From NCBI GenBank assembly GCA_047967505.1, contig CM106538.1: a stretch of DNA of 64,000 nt. One strand, 5' to 3'. Made by a program: the position numbers and the translations under genes. The stretch comes from Dipteris shenzhenensis. Taxonomy: Eukaryota; Polypodiophyta; Polypodiopsida; Gleicheniales. A model generated the notes under the pieces. That model did not search any database. It was not told the origin of the DNA and worked only from the letters and a program-made list of their open reading frames with translations. Shown piece by piece: positions 13,451 through 24,897 of this stretch. Numbering within the stretch: the stretch's first letter is position 1; every line of letters begins with the position of its first letter.

Positions 13451-13619
13451 TCCAGAGAGGCTTTTTTTTCCATATAGGCCTTAAAAGTTAGTTTTTTCCA
13501 ATGACAAATTTTTTTTAAATTTCATACATGTTTGATCTCATAGAGAATAAAAATATGAGAGCATGTACATCAAGCCTTTGAAGCTCATATATTCATGTCC
13601 AAGTTTGAGATGAAAAAAG

Positions 13620-14039
13620 TCAATTAAGAGCATTTACATCAAGTGTTTCATCTTGAGCCAAGTCTAAGGCGCCAAACAAGTCTATCTCTAGCTCTATACC
13701 GAGTTGATCTCCTATATCATCATCGTACTCTAGCATCGTATGTTCACCTAAAAGTATTTGATCATCTTCTTCAATAAAGTGTGGTAATTGTTGATGATTG
13801 TTGTCTTCTTCCTCAATATCATGATCTCCATCTTCCTCTCGTGTGATGTCATTATGCGCATCTTCCTCTTGGCTCATATGGTGATCTACATCTTCTTCGC
13901 TAGATTCATCAATTGGATCCGGCATTGGTAGTGGCATCTCCATATCCACATCTCTATCTTCAAAAATTTGCTTACTTCGTGGTGCAACTTGGATCACGTA
14001 CCACCATCTTGGATCAGAACAATCTGGATGAAAAACCAC
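13620..14039 (-). pseudogene. CACTA-1 TNP2 C-terminal acidic tail
   Basis: 139 codons, starting with VFHPDCSDPRWWYVIQVAPR, which fits the end of the DUF4216-containing C-terminal part of plant TNP2 proteins. A long Asp/Glu/His-rich tail follows. A near copy lies at 41620-42058 on the plus strand (CACTA-2). The tail is probably the last exon of the transposase gene. Confidence 0.8.
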
Positions 14040-14115
14040 CTATATTAAAGATGGGTGCCAAATGTGGTCAATTATATATATGAAATTATGCTCAAGTACA
14101 TGTATCAATGGATCT

Positions 14116-14475
14116 TTAAAAACGAAAGCTTCGATTAATTAAATCATTAGTATGCACCTGCTCACAGTGCTCGGGAAGAACAAAAGTATCACTTTCATCG
14201 GTGCAATGTTTGGTGGAGTCTATTGCAAAGAAACTGCTACTATCTTTTCTCACTATTGCATGGGGACCGTTGTAAATAGTTCTAAACCATTTCACATTAA
14301 GAATGAAAATACTAAATCGTCTGAAATCAACTTGATAGATGTCACGTATGGTTCCACAATAATCCAACTGTGAGCAGAGAAGATTGGTATCCAAAGCACT
14401 TACTCGGCTATCTTGTGTGAAGTTAGCCATGACTCCACAATCATACATGACTCTCTTTGAATCGATGCATTTCAC
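14116..14475 (-). pseudogene. CACTA-1 TNP2 DUF4216 exon
   Basis: The frame contains DYCGTIRDIYQVDFRRFSIF, then a KWFRTIYNGP stretch and FFAIDSTKHCTDESDTFVLP. This is the DUF4216 pattern found after DUF4218 in plant CACTA transposases. It lies between the DUF4218 exon (14587-15303) and the acidic tail. The copy at 41298-41567 is close in sequence. Confidence 0.85.
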
Positions 14476-14586
14476 ACGAAAATGTTGTCCATATGACCAT
14501 AATGCACTATACTTTTTGTACTATAAAAGAGCATCATTAAAACAATGAAGATGCATCTATTTTATAGCGTATATAGCCACAAATAA

Positions 14587-15303
14587 TTACTTAATTATGT
14601 CAAGAGGTAAGAAACTTACATGCACCATACATCCAGATGATAACTCTCGCTCATGCTTGTTTATTGTCTCTCCATCACGTTCGGCTTTACGTAGAGCTAG
14701 TTGTAGCCAATCAAGTGACATGTGAGTAGGGAGAAGAGCTAGATCCCGTGGATATGGTTGTGATTGCCTGTACATTACTCTGAATCTCGTCCTTGCATTT
14801 ATTCTTTCTGCTTTGGCCACTTCATATCTCTCAATCCACTTCTGCATCTCAGGGCTATTGAGGATACAAAACTTATTGAATTTCTCCATTTGCTCTTCGC
14901 TCATCTTTCTTTCAATCCCTTTTCCTTGGGGAACCTCGCCAATGATGCGATCATCGTCCTTTTTTTCCCAAGCTTGCGGCATATCGGGATCCGTCGATGC
15001 AAGAAACTCTGTGATATATACTAATGACTCTTGCACAAGCCATCCCTCTACCATGCTTGCTTCTGGTCTTGCTCTTTGTCTTACAAATCCCTTTAAAGTT
15101 TTCATAAACCGCTCAAGAAAAAACATCCATCGACTATGAACGGTACCTGCTATAGCCACCTCATCAAATATGTGCACAAGCAAGTGGACTTGAGTTGTCA
15201 TAATGCTCGAGGGAAAGTGCTTCTCAAGCAAGCATAAGACTTCGATGGGTTCCACCCTAGCCTTCTCGATGCTCGAATGGAGATCTCTTTTTGAGATATC
15301 CAC
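14587..15303 (-). pseudogene. CACTA-1 TNP2 DUF4218 exon
   Basis: 238 codons. It contains VLCLLEKHFPSSIMTTQVHL, HSRWMFFLERFMKTLKGFVR and RARPEASMVEGWLVQESLVY, the core of DUF4218 in CACTA transposases. The C-terminal half (RFRVMYRQSQPYPRDLALLP) is the linker before DUF4216. Homologous copies are at 40330-41078 (plus strand) and, from the other family, 35796-36071. Confidence 0.9.
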
Positions 15304-15596
15304 CTATTTCATATGTCCATGTAAGATATTTTCATAATCAGTCTACAGATTAATCAGCTTAAATTGAAGAAAATGCAATCAATGCAATTTGATAGTAAGC
15401 ATACCTCACAATACCACAGATCTTGAATATAGCATTTCTAACATCTTCTTGTAAGCACCCTTTTATTGTAATTGGGAGGATGAACTATCAAAGCAACAAA
15501 GAAGTCATGTCAACAATATAACATAATCATAATTACGCTAACGCATCATGATTATCAGTACACTAATTCTACTTAGAATACCTGTAAGACCTTGTG

Positions 15597-17068
15597 TCAA
15601 TCATGGGACTTGAGCCCACTAAGCTTATTGTCCTTTGAAAATGCTCCTTTCAAGCAATGCATGTACCCTGTCGGTGTTTGAAAAGAGGCATTGTCTGCCT
15701 TGACCACTGCCTCGTCCCTCGTAGAGAGGATCCACGTTGCTTTCGGGAGGACAACTTTTCTCGAAGCATGCACTTGGGGCCACAAACGAGACATCCTATT
15801 CATAGCACGCAAGTCTTCTCACACTCTTCTCGAGTCTTTGGAACCAACCAAGTGTGCCCAAATAGTAGCCCCCACATTCTTGAAGATATATGCATGGGAT
15901 CCAAGAGATGATTGATTTGTAACTGACCCCAATAAGGAAGCTCGTGAAATATCGATAGCCTCTTCATACCAGGAGGAGGTTCCTCTCCATTCACCCTCCA
16001 AGCTTGAATCCAGTCACTTGCCTTCAAATATGATGGTGGTGGATCAAGCTGACCTCCACGTGCAAGATGGTCGAGCGGAAGGTATTGAGCATGACATTCA
16101 TAAACATTTTTCCTCATATGTTTGGAGTAGCGTGCAAGCGATTTCAGAGCCAGTCCACAAACAGGACAAGCACAAGTCTTGTACGCGTGCATGAATGTTT
16201 TAGTACAAGACATGCATGTGAAAGAGAGTCATAAAAGCATAATCCCTCATTATACATGTAAAGACACAACCGCGTATCTGTGCACTCTCCATATCCTGGG
16301 TAGTCATGCATGGTCCACGTCAAGATACCCCTGACCAAAATATCATTGTTATGTCATGAGCTCTGGAAATATCAAAGACCTGCACTCCTCTCCATAATAT
16401 CTATAACTCCTCTATCAAAGGTGCCATGTACACATCCATATTTTTTGCCTTGTACTTTCTTGGCACAAGTAGTGCAAGCATGAGTGTCCCTTTTTTATTG
16501 TTAGCCATGGTGGGATATTGTAATTCACCACGACTATGGGCCATGTCGACCAAGATGTCGAGCGTAACCCGAAAGGATTCACGCCGTCCATGGTGAGCCC
16601 AAGATGTAAGTTGCATGGCTCCCTCGCAAAGTCTAGCCACTGATTATCTATGTGCTTCCAAGCTGCACAATCTATGGGAATCCTCAATGTGTCATTAGTG
16701 GACCGATGAGATGCATGCCATGTCATTAACTCCGTTATGGATTTGCATCGGAACATGTGTTGTATTCTTGCAATGATGGGAAAGTGTCTCAAGACCTTTA
16801 CCAGTATCCGCTCACTCTGCAAGTCATCTCTATATCATTGTTCCCCACACTTTGGACAACTAGCGAAATCTCCATGCTAATGACAAAAGAGAATACAATC
16901 ATTACGGCAAGCATGGATGGTATCATAATCCATACCCACCATTGTTAGCATCTTTTCCGCTTCATCTCTTGATGGGGGCATGGTATTTGGTACAGGCAAC
17001 ATCTTCTGGAGCAACCTATGACAATTCAAACATACATAGGCTTCGAACAATGATGATTCGGTATACAC
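15597..17068 (-). pseudogene. CACTA-1 TNP2 transposase core
   Basis: Several overlapping minus-strand frames together read as the TNP2 transposase domain. 16877-17068 has the N-terminal part (MLPVPNTMPPSRDEAEKMLT, then DTIHACRNDCILF). 16415-16822 has PCNLHLGLTMDGVNPFG, then WPIVVVNYNIPPWL. 15800-16213 has LLDPMHIS and the preceding PYWGQLQIN. 15597-15812 ends with SGLKSHD. The enzyme would cut and move the element. The frame breaks between these blocks and introns were not resolved, so I call it a pseudogene; a spliced functional gene with a few errors is the alternative. Confidence 0.88.
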
Positions 17069-17134
17069 TATCTAAATGATGATTCCCAAAACAAACATGA
17101 TGATTCTCAAAACAAACAATATCCAAATAATGAG

Positions 17135-17737
17135 TCAAATTAATGCAAGAGCTAACCTCATGAAGGCCGAGACACTTGTATCTGACCACCCATACTTTAC
17201 TTGCAGATTCAAGATTGAGAGACAAGCACGTAGTTTAGACATCCTAGCACCCTCGTATAATTGTGTTGATTGCAACTCTCGCATTTTGACCTCAGACTCT
17301 GACATCACGTGTACATGGGATGTAGTGCCCCTAAAAATGGAATCCATCATGTCGACCATACCCTCGTCATCATCGGGGAGACTATAGTCTTGCTCAAAGT
17401 GAGAAGGTATATGCGTACCCTCATCACCCTCCTCATTCTGTTTTAAGATTTCGTGTAAATATAAGATCTTTTATTTCTTGGTATCCAATAAGACTCGAAG
17501 TTAAATAGCTTTGACTTACTGATGGTCCATCAACACGTGCAACACCAATAGTGGGTACTGGTTTGGGCTCCTCCCCATACATCCGCAAGTGGCGCATGAT
17601 AATACGACGTTGATGTCATACTTCTCGCTTGCAATGAGTGCAATGACAGTATAATCTCTCCATAAGCCACTCCATGCTCCCGAGCATTGGCGCATCATCG
17701 GACGAGTTTCCACTCGTCCCTTCCATCTACACTTATA
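17135..17737 (-). pseudogene. CACTA-1 TNP2 N-terminal zinc-finger region
   Basis: Reading from MEGTSGNSSDDAP near 17737 gives RLYCHCTHCK, a break, then HLRMYGEEPKP. This is the CxC..C and HL..YG layout of the transposase-associated zinc-finger domain that begins plant TNP2 proteins. One TGA lies between the two halves in this frame. The acidic stretch LPDDDEGMVDMMDS and the frame 17135-17359 link it to the transposase core downstream. Confidence 0.7.
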
Positions 17738-18468
17738 AAATCACAACATAAGTTGCAAGGAAAATATATTAACAATAATAAAATAGCATCTATGAGCTTC
17801 CCTTCATGTTAGAACAAAAAGTGACTTAAAGCGTCACTATATAGCGAATTTTTGCTGTGTTCCATCACTATATAGTGACGTTTTTAATTAAAAATATCGC
17901 TATATAGCGATGATGCTGTGGGTTAAAACCCAAGACTCGCGTCACACGGTGCTTTCTTTAGTAATCTCTCTAATCTCTCAAGTAACCAAGGCAATCTCTC
18001 CTCCCACCTATTTTCGATGACCTCCCACCTATTTCTGACAACCTCCCACTCTATTCTCCACTCCTCACCCTTCTCCTAGCTCTTGTACTCCCTCTCTACC
18101 CTTTTCCCTCTTTGGTTTCTTGAAAGGAAGTTCTTCAAAAGGTGAGTTTGTTTCAACAATGTAGGCTATTTTTTGTTAGCTTTAGTTTTGTGAGTGCTTC
18201 TCCTTGTATTGCTAAACCTGTAAACTAGTTTTCATGCTTGTTTTCAAAGGATTGAAACAAAAAACGAGATTTCAAGAAAGAAAGAAGACTCACCTCTTTT
18301 TTGTATTTCTATTCCTTCTCTTTCTCCTTGTCTCCTCAATCTCCTCCTTTCAAGAAGTTACTTTTGTAATCTCCTCCTTCCTCTAATATCTTATTTGAAA
18401 AATGGTACGTTTCCTCTCTTTTATAGGGCTAGTCCACAACACCGAGTGGGATGTACTATTTCAGATAA
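17738..18468. promoter_or_regulatory. Divergent promoter region of CACTA-1
   Basis: This lies between the start of the minus-strand TNP2 gene and the plus-strand transcription unit. At 17826-17912 it holds three palindromes of the subterminal type: a CACTATATAGCG variant, CACTATATAGTGACG and CGCTATATAGCGATG. A possible splice donor of the plus-strand gene follows (AAAAG|GTGAGTTTG near 18140). The arrangement suggests control of both genes by the element's own DNA-binding protein (inference). Confidence 0.55.
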
Positions 18469-18549
18469 GTGCTTTCTCTTTTTACCATTTATTATTTTTG
18501 TTATTTGCATTGGCCTGCAGTTAGCGCCTTAAGTGCTAGCTACAGTGAT

Positions 18550-21110
18550 GGGTGTAGGAACCCTCTCTTCCCCTCAATCTCTTTCCTTCTTCTCTCCTTC
18601 AATCTCTTTCCTCCTCTTTTTCCCTCTTTCCTTTTCCTCTTCTTCTCTCTTTCTTTCCCTCTTTTTCCTTCTTTCCTTTCCCTCCTTCTCTCTTTCCCCC
18701 TTCTCTTATGCTCATGCATAAACATAAGCATAAGCATAAGAGAAGGAGACATATGCTCATGCTTATGCTTATGCATGAGCATAAGAGAAGTAGACGTATG
18801 CTCATGCATAAGCATGAGCATATGTCTCTTTCCTTTTCCTCTTCTTCTCTCTTTCTTTCCCTCTTTTTCCCTCTTTCCTTTCCCTCTTCTTCTCTCTTTC
18901 CCCCTTCTCTTATGCTCATGCATAAACATAAGCATGAGCATAAGAGAAGGAGACATATGCTCATGCTTATGCTTATGCATGAGCATAAGAGAAGTAGACA
19001 TATGCTCATGCATAAGCATGAGCATATGTCTCTTTCCTTTTCCTCTTCTTCTCTCTTTCTTTCCCTCTTTTTCCCTCGTTCCTTTCCCTCTTCTTCTCTC
19101 TTTCCCCCTTCTCTTATGCTCATGCATAAACATAAGCATGAGCATAAGAGAAGGAGACATATGCTCATGCTTATGCTTATGCATGAGCATAAGAGAAGTA
19201 GACGTATGCTCATGCATAAGCATGAGCATATGTCTCTTTTTTCCTTCTTTCTCTTTCCCTCTTCTTCTCTCTTTCTCTCCCTCTTTCCTCTTTTCCAATC
19301 TCTCCTTCCTTTCCCTCTTTTTCTCTCTTCTCCTCTTTTCCCCCTCTTTTCCCTCTTTCCTTTCCCTCTTATTCTCTCTTTCCCCCTTCTCTTATGCTCA
19401 TGCATAAGCATAAGCATGAGCATAAGATAAGAAGACATATGCTCTTTCTCTTTCTCCTTTCCCTCTTCTTCTCTCTTTCCCAATCTCTCTTTCCCAATCT
19501 CTCTTTTCCAATCTCTCTTTCCTCTTTTCTAATCTCTCTTTCCTCTTTCTTCTTCCCTCTTCTTCTCTCTTTTTCCCTCTTCTTCTCTCTTTTTTTCCTC
19601 TTTCTCCTTTCCCTCTTCTTCTCTCTTCTCCTCTTTTCTCCCTCTTTTTCCCTCTTTCATGCTCATGTTCTTATGCTCATGCATAAGCATAAGTTAAGCA
19701 TGAGCATATGTCTCCGTCTCTTATGCTTATGCATAAGACTCCTCTTATGCATAAGCATAAGCATGAGCATAAGAGAAGGAGATATATGCTCATGCTGATG
19801 CTTCTTTCCCTCTTCTTCTCTCTTTCCCTCTTCTTCTCTTTTCCAATCTCTCTTTTCCCTCTTTCCTTTCCCTCTTCTCTCTTCTCCTCTTTTCCCCTCT
19901 TTTTTTCCTCTTTCTCCTTTCCCTCTTCTTCTCTCTTCTCCTCTTTTCCCCTCTTCTTTCTCTCTTCTTTCTCTCTTCTTTCTCTTCTCTCCCTCTTCTT
20001 CCTCTTTCCTCTCCCTCTTTCCTTTCCCTCTTCTTCCTCTTCTCGTCCACTTCCTCTTTTCCCTCTTCTTTCTCTCCTTTCCCTCTTTCCTTTCCCTCTT
20101 CTTTCTCTTCTCCTCCACTTTCTCTTTTCCCTCTTCTCTCCCTCTTCTTCAGATTCCTCTTCCTCTTCTTCCTCCTTCTCTCCCTCTTCTTCCTCTTCCT
20201 TTCCCTCTTTCGTTTCCCTTCTCTTTCCCCCTTCTCTTATTTTCTCTTCTTTCTCTCTTCTTCCTCTTCTCTCCTTCTTCTTCCTTTTCTTTCCCTCTTT
20301 CCTTTCCCTCTTCTTCCTCTTCTCGTCCACTTCCTCTTTTCCCTCTTCTTTTTCTTCTTTCCCTCTTTCCATTCCCTCTTCTTCCTCTTCTCCTCCACTT
20401 TCTCTTTTCCCTCTTCTCTCCCTCTTCTTCAGATTCCTCTTCCTCTTCTTCCTCCTTCTCTCCCTCTTCTTCCTCTTCCTTTCCCTCTTTCCTTTCCCTT
20501 CTCTTTCCCCCTTCTCTTATTCTCTCTTTCCCTCTTTCCTTTCCCTTCTCTTTCCCCCTTCTCTTATTCTCTCTTCTTTCTCTCTTCTTTCTCTTCTCTC
20601 CCTCTTCTTCCTTCTCTTTTCCTCTTTCCTTTCCCTCTTCTTCCTCTTCTCGTCCACTTCCTCTTTTCCCTCTTCTTCCTCTTCTTTCCCTGTTTCCATT
20701 CCCTCTTCTTCCTCTTCTCCTCCACTTTCTCTTTTCCCTCTTCTCTCCCTCTTCTTCAGATTCCTCTTCCTCTTCTTCCTCCTTCTCTCCCTCTTCTTCC
20801 TCTTCCTTTCCCTTCTCTTTCCCCCTTCTCTTACTCTCTCTTTCCCCCTTCTCTTATTCTCTCTTCTTTCTCCCTTCTTCCTCTTCTCTCCCTCTTCTTC
20901 CTCTTCTTTCCCTCTTTCCTTTCCCTCTTCTTTCTCTTCTCGTCCACTTCCTCTTTTCGCTCTTCTTCCTCTTCTTTTCCTCTTTCCTTTCCCTCTTCTT
21001 CCTCTTCTCCTCCACTTCCTCTTTTCCCTCTTCTCTCCCTCTTCTTCAGATTCCTCTTCCTCTTCTTCCTCTTTCTCTTCCTCTTCTTCCTCTTCTCTCC
21101 CTCTTTGCCT
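18550..21110 (+). repeat. Pyrimidine-rich spacer with 204-bp and about 300-bp repeats
   Basis: About 2.5 kb of almost pure C/T on the plus strand. Between 18701 and 19310 a 204-bp unit repeats with exact spacing (landmark TTCTCTTATG at 18701, 18905 and 19109, and again at 19387). Each unit carries inverted blocks built from TATGCTCATGC and GCATGAGCATA. From 20040 a second repeat of about 280-330 bp recurs four times (landmark AGATTCCTCT at 20151, 20431, 20758 and 21048). Long open frames through it (up to 486 codons) are products of low complexity and not counted as genes. Confidence 0.9.
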
Positions 21111-21164
21111 ATGCCTATGCTTATGTTTGTTTTTACGTTTTTTGTTTTTGTGTTTGTGTCTATG

Positions 21165-22724
21165 TTAGACATGGGATCACGTCACTCATTCGACGAGTAC
21201 GGACAGCCTCGTAGGAGGAGAGCTCACGATCTATATGCTCCAGAGGACTTTGATTCCTCTCAGGTGACTACCTCGAGGACTACCCCTGGTCTGACTCCTC
21301 TTGGACCTAGCACTACGACTACCCCTGGTCTGACTCCTCTTCCATGTAGCACTGCGACTACCCCTCGGGGAACTCCTTTCTAGCCATGCATGGCTTTGTC
21401 GGGAGTCCCCACGAGTTTGTAGCGCAGATGAGGGATGAGGAGGCAGCGAGATTCTTCTCTCTGCTATCTCAGAGCAATTCCCTCCCCTACACCGATGGCT
21501 GGACGTACTGCCCAGCCGTCCCCTCATGCCCCTTCGATCGAGGGGTCATCATTTGCGCATGCCTCTCATAAGGGAAGGAAGAGTAGGAAGGGCAGCTTAT
21601 GTTGTGCTAACTCAGGAGATGTAGACGAGTTAGCACACTCACATTCCTACAGGTCTCCACTTGGTCCAGAGACACAGTATCAGTCAAGTCCCTTGCCCTC
21701 TTCTACTCCCACTGCTACTCCTCGCTCCGGAAGCGTTCGCACATCTTCCACTCCTTCTGACTCTGCTAGCATCAGTCCTCCTTACTCATCAGGGGATCTC
21801 TCCTATCAAATCACAGTTGCCGGAGAGATAATAGAAGATAGAAAGGGCAAAGTAGTGATGGCCACCATGAGGCGGTTGATGATCCATCACTTCAAGAGCG
21901 GCATTGCTACCGATTGGTGGTATCAAGATGACCAAAAGAAGCAGGCGGTCATCGATGAATTAAAACAAAAATACCCTAACCCGCCAAATTGGGAGTTTAA
22001 TGAGGATTATATGCGAGAGCGCATGGGTTTGGTCTTGAAGCATCATAGATCAACCTTGCATACTTCCATCACAAAGGGGTTGGCTAAACCCAGCTGGGTA
22101 GACAAAGCTGATTGGAAGTTCTTCAAGAAGTAGAATAGGGACAATCCGAAATTATTCGAGGGTCAGAGGAAGGCTGCGAAGAGATAGCTAGACATAGTAG
22201 GTACTTCGCACTTTGGTGCAGGTGAACGGTTGGCATTCGAGGCAACCATGGTAAGTCTACTTCTTCTCATTTAATGTATTGTTCTATTTGTTTTACTACA
22301 TATTACATGCACTTTAGCTAACTCTAACTCTCGTAAATTGGATCCACAGCAAGCTGCGATGGGTCATCTTCCTACAGATGCAGAGACGCGATGTGCATTT
22401 TGCATAGGAACAAAGCCGTGGTTTATTGAGCAAGAGGCAATGGGAGCGACGATCGATTGGGCTGAGGTGGCTGCTCGCATGGTATAAGTCTACTCCTACT
22501 TGTAATCTCAGTTTTTAAATTGTTTTATTCTTTAAGTTTCAATCTAATTTTTGATTTATATGGTTCACTCTTAGGGTCAAAGCTCAAGCGTCCCATCATC
22601 AGAGGTGAGCGATCACCAGGGCCAGGGATCAGATGCACGTGACGAGAATCAGGGAGAAGGTGCAGCTCATGAGGACCAAGGAATAGGCCAACAAGACAAG
22701 GACGATTCGGATTCGGATGAGTAG
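21165..22724 (+). pseudogene. CACTA-1 second gene, Transposase_24/TnpA-like
   Basis: The plus-strand unit starts near MGSRHSFDEYGQPRRRRAHD with a Ser/Thr/Pro-rich N-terminus. It then reaches a conserved block with LSYQITVAGEIIEDRKGKVV, DWWYQDDQKKQAVIDELKQK and HFGAGERLAF, the pattern of plant Transposase_24 proteins encoded next to TNP2. Splice sites are clear: donor after 22250, exon 22350-22481, exon 22575-22724 ending in an acidic DSDSDE tail. Two in-frame TAGs (22131-22133 and 22185-22187) and frame changes near 21380-21560 break it. The likely role is binding the subterminal repeats. A similar gene is at 42660-43870. Confidence 0.75.
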
Positions 22725-22961
22725 TCGTAGTAGTAGTGGTAGTAGCAGTTTGCATTTTCTATGTATGTCATTTTGTATATCTGGTTGTTTGAGCAATTTT
22801 GTATCGCCCTTTCGAAAGGATAATTTTGTAACAAACAATGTTGTATATGTTCGACATGTATATGCTTTTGTTGCTTGATCATTTCATTTGAGCGATTTTG
22901 TATCACCCTTTTCGCAAGGGAAATTTTGTTATAAAAAAGCTTTGTTTTGTAATTATTTTAA

Positions 22962-23032
22962 AAAAAAAAGGATTAGTAGGGCTAAACAGGGCCATAGCAA
23001 GCCCTATTTAGCCCCACTAATCCTTTTTTTTT
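22962..23032. repeat. Hairpin at the right end of CACTA-1
   Basis: An A-run followed by GGATTAGTAGGGCTAAACAG is matched downstream by the inverted form ending in a T-run, with a loop of about 8 bases. It lies between the plus-strand gene's end and the right subterminal cluster. It could serve as a 3' end or be an old miniature insertion. Confidence 0.7.
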
Positions 23033-23039
23033 AGTTCTG

Positions 23040-23185
23040 TTAATCGTCGCTATATAGCGACGTTTACCAGTGTCATTATATAGCGATGATTAATAGTGTC
23101 GCTATATAGTGATATTTATCATCATCGCTATATAGCGACGGTTCTTTTTCGACGCTTTTAGCGACTTTTATAGCGACATTTGTGC
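23040..23185. promoter_or_regulatory. Right subterminal repeat cluster of CACTA-1
   Basis: At least four copies or variants of GTCGCTATATAGCGAC with spacers of 15-20 bases, matching the left cluster at 13250-13450. Confidence 0.75.
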
Positions 23186-23256
23186 CCGTGAAAATTTTTT
23201 TTTAAATGTAAAAAGCGTCGGTATTTTTGTCAGAAAAGGGCCTATGCCTTGTAGTG

Positions 23257-24779
23257 TGTGCTTCACCTTATAGACCCACTTGCAACCAATTGCATTCTTG
23301 TCTTTAGGCAAAGGCACCAATTCCCATGTAGCATTTGCTTCCAAGGCATCCATTTCTTCATCCATGGCTTTCTCCCATTTTTCTTTTCCCATGGCTTGCT
23401 CGAAAGAAGTGGGTTTTGGTTCATGTATCACTTTGACCATATAGGCATAGTGAATGGCTGTAAATCCATCATATTTTAGCCTATCCACATGATACTTAAC
23501 TCTGGTAGACCTGTGGAAAATAGGCTCACTAGCAGGTGCTCTCAAAACATCCCTTGTCTTCCTTACTCCAGGTGTAACAACAGAAGGAATACCCAACTCA
23601 TCATCAAGGCTCTGTTCTGAGACACTGGATTCACCATCCACATAAGAGTGACCTGCATTCACATCAACCATGGGCTGATCTACTTTCTCTTTTCCCTTTC
23701 GTGATACTTGGATACCACTATCTGCATTGCTTTGAGGAGATTCTCCTGATCTCAATCTGCTTGTCCATGGTGAAGTATGTGAACCACTGTTAGAGGATAC
23801 TACAGGTCCATTAATATTTTGTGATTGCTGCTGTAAATTTTGTGTAGCATTACCATTTTGTGCACCTACATAATCAATCATATTTACCAGTTTATACTAG
23901 CTGCTCATCTCATAAAAGACATCTCTGCTCATTGTAAACTTACGAGTAGAAGGATTATAGCATCTATACCCTCTCTACTGTAGAGAATAACCAATAAAGA
24001 TGCACTTCTCAGCTTTTGGATCCAACTTGGATCTCAACTCATCTGGCACATGAACATAGGCAATGCAACCAAAAACTTTCAAATGAGAAATATTTGGTTT
24101 CCTACTAGTATACCTCTCCTCTGGCATCATGCCATGTATTGCTGCAGTGGGAGTCTTATTCATTATGTAGACTGATTTAGCAACTGCTTCAGCCCAATAA
24201 TAATGAATAACCTGGATCTCAACTTTCTTAGCTCTTGGATCTCAACTCATCTGGCACATGAACATAGGCAATGCAACCAAAAACTTTCAAATGAGAAATA
24301 TTTGGTTTCCTACTAGTATACCTCTCCTCTAGCATCATGCCATGTATTGTTACAGTGGGAGTCTTGTTCATGATGTAGACTAATTTAGCAACTGCTTTAG
24401 CCCAATAATAATCTAGTAGGTCTTTTCGTTGAGCATGGCATGAGATACCTCTCCAATATGCATGTTTTTCCTTTCTGCAAGTCTGTGGGGTATGACTGCA
24501 AGAATATTGCTGCTTTATGCCATGCTCCTTCAGGAACCTTGCAAACTCATTTGAGAGGTACTCTCCACCTCCATCTGACCTTAGGCATTTTATTTGCAGG
24601 CCTGTTTCTTTCTCAACCATGGCTTTAAAAGCTTTGAAATGCCCAAACACTTCACTTTTCTTTTTCATAAAATACACCCAAACTTTTCTATTGTAGTCAT
24701 CAATAAAAGTGACAAAATAATGACATCCTCCAATAGATGTAGCTTTAGTAGTCCACACATTAGAGTGGATTAATTCCAA
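23257..24779 (-). pseudogene. copia-A minus copy: integrase and RT start
   Basis: Minus frame 24228-24779 is the integrase core: VTFIDDYNRKVWVYFMKKKS, then CLRSDGGGEY and NISHLKVFGCIAYVHVPDEL. The first catalytic Asp of the usual HSDVW reads Asn here (HSNVW). A 208-bp stretch of this region is duplicated in tandem (24029-24204 and 24237-24412). Frame 23168-23881 gives the hinge and the RT start (MGKEKWEKAMDEEMDALEAN, KNAIGCKWVYKVKH), after which CACTA-1 interrupts the gene; the last codons of that frame are CACTA sequence. Confidence 0.9.
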
Positions 24780-24897
24780 TGGCCTCTTACTCTCTTGAAC
24801 ATGTCTAGGAAATGGTTTCCTTGCCTATTTTCCAAGTTAACAGGCTTCACATCCTTATGCATTTCTGCAACCTTGAACTGTACATTAATTTAAGTCG

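Larger units (their letters stand above)
13232..23256. mobile_element. CACTA (En/Spm) transposon CACTA-1, full length
   Basis: 10,025 bp, starting CACTACTACA and ending CTTGTAGTG, flanked on both sides by TGT (13229-13231 and 23257-23259), the 3-bp duplication expected of this superfamily. It sits inside the copia-A RT. Two genes diverge from a central promoter: a TNP2 transposase on the minus strand and a Transposase_24/TnpA-like gene on the plus strand. Copies of GTCGCTATATAGCGAC mark both subterminal regions. The terminal repeats agree only over the first six bases or so. Both genes contain stops, so this copy looks non-autonomous now although its ends are complete. Confidence 0.93.

Noticed and set aside
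18469-21168. ORFs of up to 486 codons on both strands through the CACTA-1 spacer
   Set aside because: Low-complexity C/T sequence with repeats in multiples of three; all three frames stay open. No gene-like composition.
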